Below are positions 1-6,935 of a stretch of DNA of 13,292 bases, one piece after another; the first letter of the stretch is position 1, and every line of letters begins with the position of its first letter. The notes beneath the pieces were generated by a model, which did no database searches, was not told where the DNA came from, and saw only the letters and a program-made list of their open reading frames with translations. The stretch lies in contig JAUWXW010000016.1 of assembly GCA_030616195.1 (NCBI GenBank), positions 1 through 13,292 of the forward strand, written 5' to 3'. The DNA is from Chloroflexota bacterium. GTDB lineage: Bacteria > Chloroflexota > Dehalococcoidia > RBG-13-53-26. Both the position numbers and the translations under genes were made by a program.

Positions 1-2
1 CT

Positions 3-629
3 GTAGAAGAATGTATGAAGGCTCCTATAATTGCCTGGCCTTTGGGACTCTTTGATTGCTGTGGAGTAAACGATGGGGCATCAGCAGCAGTTATGTGTCG
101 TACTGAGGATGCCAAGTTCTTCAGACCAAAGGGTGACTATATCACCGTCAAAGGGGTGGTGAATTGCTGCGGCCCGGGTTGGGGCAAGGAGAGAACTGAC
201 TACAGCTTCACCACCTGGGATGAAACAGCGGCGGCTGCCAGACAGGTCTACGAAATGGCAGGAATCAAGAACCCCAGGAAGGAACTGAGCCTGGCCGAGG
301 TTCATGACTGCTTCTCCATCGCTGAATTGATAGCAGTGGAATCCCTGGGTATCTGTGAGAAAGGGCAGGCCAAAGAAGACATCGAGTCCGGTGCCTGGGA
401 GCAGGGAGGAGAGATACCAGTTAATATAAGCGGCGGATTGAAGTCCTTTGGACACCCGGCTGGTGCTAGCGGAGGCCGGGAGGTATATGAATTCTACAAG
501 CAGTTCCAGGGCAAAGCTGAGGATCCATCGCGCCAGCTAAAGGATCTCAAGCTTGGTCTAGCTCATAATCAGGGTGGTCACCCCGGTAACTTCGTATGTG
601 GACTTACTCTTGTCGGTGAACCCCCCTGA
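3..629 (+). CDS. SCP2-type thiolase (acetyl-CoA acetyltransferase family), C-terminal part
   Basis: This is the C-terminal part of a thiolase-superfamily enzyme of the SCP2/acetyl-CoA C-acetyltransferase type. Such enzymes cleave 3-ketoacyl-CoA with CoA, or run the reverse condensation, in the cytoplasm. The frame is open to the left window edge, so the first in-frame ATG at 15 is internal and the catalytic-Cys half lies outside. Visible family marks are a Gly-Ala-Ser-Ala-Ala segment near the left edge, the EVHDCFSIAE block (His codon at 303-305), the GHPAGASGG active-site loop starting at 450, and a terminal NQGG...FVCGLTLVG strand. About 208 residues are seen of the roughly 390 usual for the family. 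SCP2-type thiolases are often paired with a DUF35 OB-fold protein. None follows here; transposase debris begins immediately after the stop. The family call is secure, but the exact substrate is not known. Confidence 0.9.
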   Translation, partial: VEECMKAPIIAWPLGLFDCCGVNDGASAAVMCRTEDAKFFRPKGDYITVKGVVNCCGPGWGKERTDYSFTTWDETAAAARQVYEMAGIKNPRKELSLAEVHDCFSIAELIAVESLGICEKGQAKEDIESGAWEQGGEIPVNISGGLKSFGHPAGASGGREVYEFYKQFQGKAEDPSRQLKDLKLGLAHNQGGHPGNFVCGLTLVGEPP

Positions 630-630
630 T

Positions 631-866
631 CATGAAGTAGTCTTGTCTATTCTCCCACCCGGTTCACCCAGGCTTAACCGGTATGTGGAGCGAGCTAACA
701 GGACACATACCAAGAGTTCTACGGGGTGACTGACAGTCCCTTCGATATTGCCGAATTGGCGGAGCAGCTACCGGAATGGGAGCGAACATACAACGCTATA
801 AGACCACATCAGTCCTTGCGCTACTTGACTCCACCTAAGTTCCTGGAACGATGGAAGGAAGATTAA
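631..866 (+). pseudogene. Remnant of rve/DDE-type transposase (IS481/IS3-like), C-terminal end, frameshifted
   Basis: This is the decayed 3' end of an insertion-sequence transposase with an integrase-type (rve) catalytic core. Translation from about 637 to 714 gives a segment ending LPPGSPRLNRYVERANRTHT. The frame then shifts, and from 714 to the TAA at 864-866 it reads EFYGVTDSPFDIAEL followed by WERTYNAIRPHQSLRYLTPP and a short tail. VERANRTHTxEFY and YNxxRPHQxLxYLTP are hallmarks of the C-terminal core of these transposases, and the ERAN glutamate is probably the last acidic residue of the DDE triad. The shift at about 712-714 looks like loss of one base, because the first frame reaches a TGA at 727-729. 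The N-terminal DNA-binding domain and most of the core are absent, so the element cannot be active. It begins directly after the thiolase stop. Terminal inverted repeats were not identified, and the exact IS family is uncertain. Confidence 0.8.
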
Positions 867-912
867 GGTGAGGAGTTGGGGCGTCACTAATGTACCGGAC
901 GAGAACATGGCG

Positions 913-941
913 TTGACAGGCCGTAGGCAGAGTCGTAGTAT
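913..941 (+). promoter_or_regulatory. Candidate sigma-70-type promoter for the two-component operon
   Basis: A perfect -35 hexamer TTGACA (913-918) is followed, after a 17-base spacer, by TAGTAT (936-941), which matches four of six bases of the -10 consensus. It lies about 100 bases upstream of the preferred kinase ATG at 1042 and downstream of the transposase remnant. If real, it argues against the longer GTG-initiated kinase reading that would start at 868. It was found by eye and has no experimental support. Confidence 0.4.
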
Positions 942-1041
942 TGGTGCCAGGGTATGGCTTAAGTCGAATCGCTGGAGCGCGCATGCTTGTGCGAACCAGG
1001 AGGCAAGGGGCCTGGCAACTGCTGTGGCCGGAGAATACAAG

Positions 1042-2820
1042 ATGAAGAACCAAGATAAACCACGGCGCAAACTGACAACAGAATTGGAAGCGTTCCCAGT
1101 GTTGCGCCAACGAACTCGTGAGTTGGAATCGCCAGAAAGAGACCGCAAACGGGCGGAGGAGGCGCTGCGACGGGAGAGGGATAAGGCACAAATGTACCTT
1201 GATGTCGCAGGTGTTGCGATCGTGGTTATCGATGCTGATGAAAAAGCCTCTCTCGTAAATAGAAGGGGCTGCGAGGTTTTGGGGTACAGTCAAGAAGAGC
1301 TTATCGGCAGAAACTGGTTCGATGTTTGCGTACCAGCGTCAATCAGGGAGGATATGCGCAGGCTTTTCCGGAAGTTGATCTCGGCAGAAGTGGAGCCGAC
1401 GGACTACTATGAAAGCCAGGTTCTGACCAGGCAGGGTGACGAGAAGGTTATGGGATGGTACGGTACTCGGGTGACAGACGAAGCAGGCAATTGCACTGGC
1501 ATGCTTGCTTCAGGGGAGGACGTCACCGAGCGCAAGCGGGCCGAAAAGAATATTCTCCAGCGTAATCGCGTGCTGCTTGCCTTATATAACGTGTTGACGT
1601 CGATGACTCAAACCATGGAAGTCAACGAGGTACTGCGAGAGATCGTCACTCAGGCTGGGGTAGCGCTTAGCTCGGCTTACACTTGCATAATGATGATGCA
1701 GGAAGACGGCAAGCTGGAAGTATGTGGCGAAGACTGTCGGAATATGCCAGCCCTACCTATCAGTGCACATCTGTACGAAGTTGCTGGCAGTATCATCGCC
1801 AGTGGTGAACCTTTAGTCGTAGGCGACACCGAGACTGCGCAAGACACTCCTCCAGCCCTTGTAAATGCAGGGATCAAGTCCTATGTTGGCATGCCCATAA
1901 AGACTAAGGATAGCACCGTTGGGGCGATGTTGGTTCACAGTGTGCGCCGGAACGCCTTTGCCGACAGCATTAGGCTTGTTGCTGTCTTCGCTAACCAGGC
2001 AGCTATTGCCATCGAGAACGCACAGCTGTATCAGGTTCTCACAGCAGAGCGGTTACAGGTGGAAAAGCTGCTGAGTGAAGTGCTCACCGCCCAGGAGGAT
2101 GAAAGGAGAAGGGTGTCGCTTGATCTCCACGATACCATCACCCAATCGATGTACGGTGTCTTGGCTTATGTTGGTGCAGCTGATGCGCTTCTTTCCAAAT
2201 CAAGGCAGGGCGAGGCTCGGGCCGACCTCGCCCATGCCAAGGAGGCGCTGGAACAGACGCTGGTAGACCTGCGCAGACTGGCTACCGATCTTCATCCACC
2301 AGCACTGGAAAGGATGGGACTTGCCGAAGCTTTGCGTCAGCATGTCGGCAAGTTCTCTCGTAGTAATAAGACCACCGCCTGCTCGTTTAATGTCCAAGGG
2401 ACGTCACGAAGACTGGTGCCTGCTGTGGAGATAGCTGCTTACCGTATTGTCCAGGAGGCCCTCAACAACGCACGGAGGCATGCTGCTGCCACCGAGCTAG
2501 CTGTCCAGCTTCAATTTCTTCCAGAGGGTATTGAGCTCGAGGTCTCAGATAACGGCAAAGGGTTTGATTTCTCTAAAGGAATAGCGAGCAAGACAATAGA
2601 CGGACACCTGGGACTAGCTGGGATGATGGAGAGAGCGGAGTTGCTAGGAGGAAGTCTGAAGGTACAGACGAGCCCCGGCACTGGCACCAGGCTAGTGATA
2701 TCAATTCCTAGGATGTCCCCGGCGGGCAAATCCTCAGGAGATGGAGGCCAGCATGCTACAGCACGACGAAGCGCCGGAGGAACAATCGGGGCAGAAAAAG
2801 ATCCGAGTCCTTTTGGTTGA
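1042..2820 (+). CDS. Soluble sensor histidine kinase, PAS-GAF-HisKA_3-HATPase (NarL/DegS type)
   Basis: This is a sensor kinase of the NarX/DegS class that should autophosphorylate on His and pass phosphate to the LuxR-type regulator encoded next. Starting at ATG 1042 it has 592 residues. A charged, coiled-coil-like N-terminus (about 5-50) precedes a PAS domain (about 46-165, ending GEDVTERKRAE) and a GAF domain (about 175-330, ending FANQAAIAIENAQLY). The HisKA_3 domain has phospho-acceptor His363 in RRRVSLDLHDT. The HATPase has an N box QEALNNARRHA (about 472-481), a G1 box DNGKGF (about 503-508) and a G2 GHLGLAGM (about 521-528). No membrane segment or signal peptide is seen, so a cytoplasmic ligand, redox or heme-type signal is plausible. 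GTG 868 would add 58 non-domain residues. ATG 1042, with GGAG at 1029-1032 and a promoter candidate upstream, fits better. About 35 residues beyond the HATPase overlap the next gene. Confidence 0.9.
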   Translation: MKNQDKPRRKLTTELEAFPVLRQRTRELESPERDRKRAEEALRRERDKAQMYLDVAGVAIVVIDADEKASLVNRRGCEVLGYSQEELIGRNWFDVCVPASIREDMRRLFRKLISAEVEPTDYYESQVLTRQGDEKVMGWYGTRVTDEAGNCTGMLASGEDVTERKRAEKNILQRNRVLLALYNVLTSMTQTMEVNEVLREIVTQAGVALSSAYTCIMMMQEDGKLEVCGEDCRNMPALPISAHLYEVAGSIIASGEPLVVGDTETAQDTPPALVNAGIKSYVGMPIKTKDSTVGAMLVHSVRRNAFADSIRLVAVFANQAAIAIENAQLYQVLTAERLQVEKLLSEVLTAQEDERRRVSLDLHDTITQSMYGVLAYVGAADALLSKSRQGEARADLAHAKEALEQTLVDLRRLATDLHPPALERMGLAEALRQHVGKFSRSNKTTACSFNVQGTSRRLVPAVEIAAYRIVQEALNNARRHAAATELAVQLQFLPEGIELEVSDNGKGFDFSKGIASKTIDGHLGLAGMMERAELLGGSLKVQTSPGTGTRLVISIPRMSPAGKSSGDGGQHATARRSAGGTIGAEKDPSPFG

Positions 2821-3424
2821 TGATCACAAGATCGTGCGCCAGGGACTGCGGCGCCTCCTCGAGGTGGACGAAGGAATAGAGGTAGTGGGAGAGGCAAACA
2901 CTGGCGAGGAAGCGCTCATCCAGGCACGCGCCACCTCTCCCAATATTGTCCTTATGGACATCAGGGTACCTGGAATGGACGGCATCGAGGCCACCCAGCA
3001 ACTGAAAGAGGCCTACCCTGATGTCGAAGTTATCATGCTAACCTCGTACGCCGAGGAGTACATGTCTGAAGCCATCAAAGCTGGGGCGTCAGGCTATCTA
3101 CTGAAAAGTGTCAGCTATGAAGAATTGTCTCAGGCTATCCGAGCGGTCCATTCAGGTGAGTCTGTAATTGATCGTTCTCTTGGCCGAGACCTGTTCCGCC
3201 GCTTTGCGGATTTGACCCAAGCCAGTGGTGGGACTGCCCTTTCGGAGCGCGAACTGGAAGTTCTCCGCCTCCTTGCCGCTGGTAAGAGTAGCCATGAGAT
3301 AGCTGCCGAGCTTTTCATAGGCGAGACTACTCTGAAGAGAGAGTTGCGCCACATTTTCAACAAGCTGGGGGTTGACAACCGTCTCCAGGCAGTAGCCGAA
3401 GCCTGCAAAAGAAAGCTAATCTAA
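2753..3424 (+). CDS. NarL/FixJ-family response regulator (REC + LuxR-type HTH)
   Basis: This is a DNA-binding response regulator, very probably the partner of the upstream kinase. The receiver domain carries the acidic pair in VLLVDDHKIV, phospho-acceptor Asp69 in LMDIRVPGMDG, Thr97 in MLTSYAEE and Lys118 in YLLKSVS. A LuxR-type helix-turn-helix follows (about 163-215, ALSERELEVLRLLAAGKSSHEIAAEL). The usual TVKxHV at the recognition helix is TLKREL here, so the conserved His is Glu. Two starts are possible. ATG 2741 has AGGAG directly against it with no spacer, whereas ATG 2753 has GGAGG at 2743-2747 with a normal five-base gap, so 2753 is preferred (223 residues, otherwise 227). The start lies inside the kinase gene, overlapping it by 68-80 bases, which implies translational coupling. 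Its targets are unknown; the downstream CoA gene group is a positional candidate. Confidence 0.92.
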   Translation: MLQHDEAPEEQSGQKKIRVLLVDDHKIVRQGLRRLLEVDEGIEVVGEANTGEEALIQARATSPNIVLMDIRVPGMDGIEATQQLKEAYPDVEVIMLTSYAEEYMSEAIKAGASGYLLKSVSYEELSQAIRAVHSGESVIDRSLGRDLFRRFADLTQASGGTALSERELEVLRLLAAGKSSHEIAAELFIGETTLKRELRHIFNKLGVDNRLQAVAEACKRKLI

Positions 3425-3812
3425 GCTATCTCCAGAGCAGGATGTCTCTTCTTGCTTCCTTCCTGCCACGGCTACATTACGCGGGCGACAAGCTCTCATA
3501 ACCCTCCTCCTTAGAGTTATTTTCTCTGCATCCAAGGAGAATGCCCATGTTCTCCCACGTCATGGCCAGTAGAAGCTGTGAACGTTGTGTTTTCCGCTCC
3601 GGCTTGTGCTTATTCGGTCCCGCAAAAACTGGCCCACATTTTCATTCTGGTGGCCTTTTTGGAGCTTATGCTGTTCGCAGTGACTTTGGGATAATCGACA
3701 CTGTCGCTTGTAGCAGGGGGAGCGATTCTATGCGGGCAGGCGTACTATCGATTTGACCCCGGGACAGAGCAAATAGGGACCAAGGCGTATATTGGAGAAA
3801 AGGAGAACTACC
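3425..3812. other. 388-base intergenic region between response regulator and ECH1
   Basis: No convincing gene or RNA is visible. A 71-codon reading frame at 3541-3756 (or 3547-3756, with AAGGAG at 3534-3539) encodes a Cys-rich N-terminus containing CERC but resembles no family I know; I treat it as chance. A weak inverted repeat (GCAGGA...TCCTGC) lies just after the regulator stop and is not followed by a T-run. No good paired -35/-10 was found: TTGACC at 3753-3758 has no -10 at proper spacing. The ECH1 ribosome binding site AAAAGGAG closes the region. A promoter for the catabolic genes and an operator for the regulator are expected here but cannot be pinpointed. Confidence 0.5.
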
Positions 3813-4688
3813 ATGAAGTACAAGGCCATAATTTATGAGAAGGAAGGCCCCATCGCCAGGGTTATCATGAATAAGCCGGAGAAGCTGAATGCGTTCGTCT
3901 TTTTTGGGGGTGAGGATGCTGATGAAATCTGGGCTGCTTTTGACGAAGCGGCAGAAGATGACGACGTGAAGGTGGTGATTTGGAAAGGAAAAGGTCGTGC
4001 CTTCAGTGTTGGTCATGACCTGAGCAAAGTAGGATTTGTCTACGGCTTTGGGACAGGGCAAGCTGGTGAGAAGCGACCCAGTCAGAGGATAAGGCTAAAG
4101 TTAGATCGATACTGTACAGAGAATACTAAGAAGATATTCACACACCCGAAGATAACCATTGCTCAGACGCATGGCTATTGCATTGCCGGAGGATTGTGGA
4201 ACGCCATGCTTTGCGATCTGATAACAGCTTCTGATGATGCCGTGTTTGGTGTCACTGAACAGAGGATGGGCTTCGGCGGGTCTGGCGTTCAGGTGGCGCT
4301 TTTGATCGCCACCGTAGGTTTGAAGAGGGCACTTGACCTGCTACTTACGGGAAAGATGATAGGAGCTAAGGAGGCCCAGGAGATAGGGTTAGTAAACTAT
4401 GTATTCCCCCCAGACAAGCTGGAGGAGGAAACAGAGAAGCTGGCGCAGGCAATGGCCCTTTATCCTAAAGATGGTATTGCCCTTGGCAAGGCAACGCGGC
4501 ATCTCGTCTATGACGCCTTGGGCCTGACCAGCAGCTTCGACCTAGCCTATGTCTCGCACACCATGTTCACCAACTTGACCTTTGACCCAGGTGAATACAA
4601 CTTCTTTAAGGTAAGGCGAGACAAGGATACAAAAACAGCCTGGGAAGGCAGAGATAAGCGCTACACCGATCTTGGTCTAGAGACCTAG
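3813..4688 (+). CDS. Enoyl-CoA hydratase/isomerase-family protein (ECH1)
   Basis: This is a crotonase-superfamily protein of 291 residues, probably acting on an enoyl-, dienoyl- or cyclic acyl-CoA in the cytoplasm. It shows IARVIMNKPEKLNAF near the N-terminus, the first oxyanion-hole segment GRAFSVGHDL (about 61-70), the second around GYCIAGG (121-127), CDLITASDDAVFG, and the C-terminal WEGRDKRY often seen in this family. By hand alignment to rat mitochondrial hydratase, catalytic Glu164 is kept (E149 in VTEQRMG), but the Glu144 position is Trp129 in GGLWNAM. Plain hydratase activity is therefore uncertain, and isomerase, hydrolase or decarboxylase activity is possible. ATG 3813 is preferred over the in-frame TTG at 3792 because AAAAGGAG ends seven bases before it and the family N-terminus (MKYKAIIYEK) starts there. 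It is separated from the next gene by 245 bases that include a strong stem-loop. Confidence 0.88.
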   Translation: MKYKAIIYEKEGPIARVIMNKPEKLNAFVFFGGEDADEIWAAFDEAAEDDDVKVVIWKGKGRAFSVGHDLSKVGFVYGFGTGQAGEKRPSQRIRLKLDRYCTENTKKIFTHPKITIAQTHGYCIAGGLWNAMLCDLITASDDAVFGVTEQRMGFGGSGVQVALLIATVGLKRALDLLLTGKMIGAKEAQEIGLVNYVFPPDKLEEETEKLAQAMALYPKDGIALGKATRHLVYDALGLTSSFDLAYVSHTMFTNLTFDPGEYNFFKVRRDKDTKTAWEGRDKRYTDLGLET

Positions 4689-4718
4689 ATAACCCCCTTG
4701 TCTGTTCGGGGATATGTA

Positions 4719-4744
4719 GGGGGCAGCAGGATTTGGCTGCCCCC
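4719..4744 (+). terminator. GC-rich stem-loop downstream of ECH1, possible terminator or mRNA-processing element
   Basis: A perfect nine-base-pair stem (GGGGGCAGC, 4719-4727, with GCTGCCCCC, 4736-4744) closes an eight-base loop, 30 bases after the ECH1 stop. No T-run follows, so it is not a textbook intrinsic terminator. It could instead block 3' exonucleases or reduce read-through. A promoter candidate lies about 75 bases further on, consistent with separate or modulated expression of OYE1. Confidence 0.4.
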
Positions 4745-4819
4745 CATCGTGCAGACACCAGATACTATTGCCATGTCCCAGTGATCATAGTTGATGGAAG
4801 CCCAGGATTGCGCCCGGGA

Positions 4820-4847
4820 TTGAAAGCTGGCTTGCTAGAACTACACT
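4820..4847 (+). promoter_or_regulatory. Candidate promoter upstream of OYE1
   Basis: TTGAAA (4820-4825; five of six bases of the -35 consensus) and TACACT (4842-4847; four of six of the -10) are separated by 16 bases. They lie about 87 bases upstream of the OYE1 start and downstream of the 4719-4744 stem-loop. The match is moderate and could be chance. Confidence 0.28.
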
Positions 4848-4920
4848 GTTGGGCGTGGTTGGGAGCCGAAATAGTACGCTCCTTCGGCGCAGAAGAGAGG
4901 TGTAGTGCCGAGACCTTCTA

Positions 4921-4927
4921 AAGGAGG
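4921..4927 (+). promoter_or_regulatory. Strong ribosome binding site fixing the TTG start of OYE1
   Basis: AAGGAGG lies six bases before TTG 4934. An in-frame TAA at 4919-4921 rules out any start further upstream, and the next in-frame ATG (4979) would remove the conserved LFxPLKIG N-terminus. TTG 4934 is therefore the best-supported start. Confidence 0.8.
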
Positions 4928-4933
4928 AGACGC

Positions 4934-6922
4934 TTGGCTGAGCTAAAGTACCTTTTCCAACCGTTGAAGATAGGCACTATGGAAGTGAAGAACAGGCTGG
5001 TGTTTCCACCGATGGGGCCTGGTTTTCCCGCCGATGACGAGGGGTGTGTTACTCCTCAGTTGACGGAATACTTTGTGGAAAGGGCGCGGGGGGGAGCGGG
5101 GATGCTGACGCTGGGCGATTCGGCAGTGCATCCCTCAGGTAGGGCTGGTGCAGCAACAATAGCACTATGGGATGACAAGTTTGTCCCTGCGCTAGGCACC
5201 ATGATAAGAGCGGTCCATAACCATGGTGCCAAGTTTGGGATAGAGTTAATGCATGGCGGCGTCCAAAGCCATCTTGAGCAGACGATGGGACCCTCAGGAG
5301 TTCCTGCCCTGGCCATGATAGACGCTCCCGCCAGGGAAATGAGTGTGGAGGAGATAGAGGAATGCGTGGGAGCCTTCGGAAAAGCTGCCGAGCGCAGCGT
5401 AGAGGCAGGGTTTGATTTCATAGAGGTCCATGCAGCGCATGGTTACCTGATAAACGAGTTCCTTACTCCCTACTTCAACAGAAGAAATGATGAATACGGG
5501 GGCAGCTTTGACAAACGGATAAGGTTCTTGCTTGACGTTGTCCGTGAAATAAGGAACAAGGTTGGTGATGAAACCCCGATTGGCGTACGGATTAACGGAG
5601 ACGACTTTCTTGAGGAAGAAGGATGGACACTGGCTGACACATGCAGGTTAGCCCCTATCCTTGAGGAACAAGGAGTCAATTACTTGAGTGTCTCAGCCGG
5701 TGTGTACGGTGCCCTTCGTATCATAACCGCGTCCATGTATGAGGAGCAGGGGGCCTTCGTTTACCTTGCTGAGGAGGTCAAGAAGCATATTTCCATTCCG
5801 GTTATAGCAGTAGGAAGGATTAAGAGTCCGATCATGGCTGATAAGATAATAATGGAGGGGAAGGCGGACCTGGTGGCCATGGGCAGAGCTCAGATAGCAG
5901 ACCCTGAATTAGCAGGAAAGGCAGAAAGGGGAGAAACGACGGAGATAAGGCCATGTATAGCCGAGTGCCGGGGGTGTATAGAGACGGCCTACAGACAGGA
6001 ACAGGCGGGAGGGCCGTATACCGGAATAACTTGCGCTGTAAATGCAAGAGTAGGTAGAGAGTACCTTATTAAAGATACAAGGGATGACAAGAAGTCCACT
6101 GCCAGGAAAGTCTTGGTGGCTGGAGCGGGATGTGCCGGGTTGGAATGCGCCAGGGTGGCAGCCTTTGCTGGACACAAGGTCATAGTGTGTGAAGGCAGGG
6201 GAAGAATAGGGGGGCAACTAAGATGGGCTGCCATGATGCCAAAGAGGCAAGAAATAGGAGACATACTCCCCTGGTATGAGAGGCAACTCAATAAACTGGG
6301 TGTCGAAGTCCGCTTGAATACGACTGTTGATGAGGCTCTACTGGAGCAAATCAACCCCGAAATACTTGTACTAGCAACGGGAGCCCTGCCAGAAGTGCCA
6401 CTGGGGCATATCAAGGGTTTAGAAAACGTGAAGGATTTGGAATTGCTAATGGTGGATGAGCTTCTAGAGGAAGAGAAACTGACGGGGGACAGTGTCCTGG
6501 TTATAGGAGGGGATCAGATCGGTTTGCAAGTCGCAGACTACCTCTCAGAACAGGGTGAGAGGGTCTATGTAACCGAGCAAGGGGACTACTTTGCTGAGAA
6601 AATGGCTACTAACGACAGATTCTATCTAAGGCAAAGGATACGGCAGAAGAGCGTGAAACTGTATAGGAACGTCCGGGAGATTGAGATCTTGCCTGTTGAT
6701 GAAGTTTGGGTTGTGACCGACAAGGGTAGGGAGAAACTGCCGCAGATTGATACGATCGTGTTTGCTAGTGCCAGCCGGCCAAATATATTCCTTGCTGAGG
6801 TGGCAGAGAGGAAAGGCATTGAAACACACATAATAGGCGATGCGAGCGGTGTTGCTGGTGAGGAGCAAGGCATGGTTCTTGCGTCAATCGCGGGTGGATA
6901 TGAAGCTGGACGTCGAATCTAG
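4934..6922 (+). CDS. Old Yellow Enzyme-type NAD(P)H:flavin oxidoreductase, 2,4-dienoyl-CoA reductase-like (OYE1)
   Basis: This is a multidomain flavoprotein of 662 residues, the usual size for the FadH/BaiCD/trimethylamine dehydrogenase group. Members reduce C=C bonds of dienoyl-CoA or enone substrates with FMN, a 4Fe-4S cluster and FAD. The FMN-binding barrel (about 1-345) shows LFQPLKIGTMEVKNRLVFPPM at the N-terminus, ELMHGG (104-109), HAAHGYLINEFLTP and NDEYGGSFDKRIRF. Candidate cluster cysteines are C341, C345, C348 and C367. Their spacing (x3, x2, x18) differs from the family's usual x2, x3, x11. A first Rossmann motif AGAGCAGLE (about 396-404) and a second VIGGDQIGLQVA (about 523-534) would bind FAD and NAD(P)H. 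The FAD-domain end has IIGDASG. It starts at TTG (see the RBS entry). The acyl-CoA dehydrogenase follows 13 bases after the stop, so co-transcription is likely. The substrate is unknown. Confidence 0.9.
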   Translation: MAELKYLFQPLKIGTMEVKNRLVFPPMGPGFPADDEGCVTPQLTEYFVERARGGAGMLTLGDSAVHPSGRAGAATIALWDDKFVPALGTMIRAVHNHGAKFGIELMHGGVQSHLEQTMGPSGVPALAMIDAPAREMSVEEIEECVGAFGKAAERSVEAGFDFIEVHAAHGYLINEFLTPYFNRRNDEYGGSFDKRIRFLLDVVREIRNKVGDETPIGVRINGDDFLEEEGWTLADTCRLAPILEEQGVNYLSVSAGVYGALRIITASMYEEQGAFVYLAEEVKKHISIPVIAVGRIKSPIMADKIIMEGKADLVAMGRAQIADPELAGKAERGETTEIRPCIAECRGCIETAYRQEQAGGPYTGITCAVNARVGREYLIKDTRDDKKSTARKVLVAGAGCAGLECARVAAFAGHKVIVCEGRGRIGGQLRWAAMMPKRQEIGDILPWYERQLNKLGVEVRLNTTVDEALLEQINPEILVLATGALPEVPLGHIKGLENVKDLELLMVDELLEEEKLTGDSVLVIGGDQIGLQVADYLSEQGERVYVTEQGDYFAEKMATNDRFYLRQRIRQKSVKLYRNVREIEILPVDEVWVVTDKGREKLPQIDTIVFASASRPNIFLAEVAERKGIETHIIGDASGVAGEEQGMVLASIAGGYEAGRRI

Positions 6923-6935
6923 CTGGAGATGACAA

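Noticed and set aside
868..1041. GTG-initiated 58-residue N-terminal extension of the histidine kinase
   Set aside because: It has no domain content, overlaps a good promoter candidate and lacks a ribosome binding site clearly better than that of ATG 1042.
3541..3756. 71-codon frame with a CERC motif and an upstream AAGGAG
   Set aside because: No family resemblance and an atypical composition; more likely chance in a long spacer.
4733..4921. 62-codon frame between ECH1 and OYE1
   Set aside because: It starts inside the stem-loop, ends in the OYE1 RBS region and shows no recognisable protein features.
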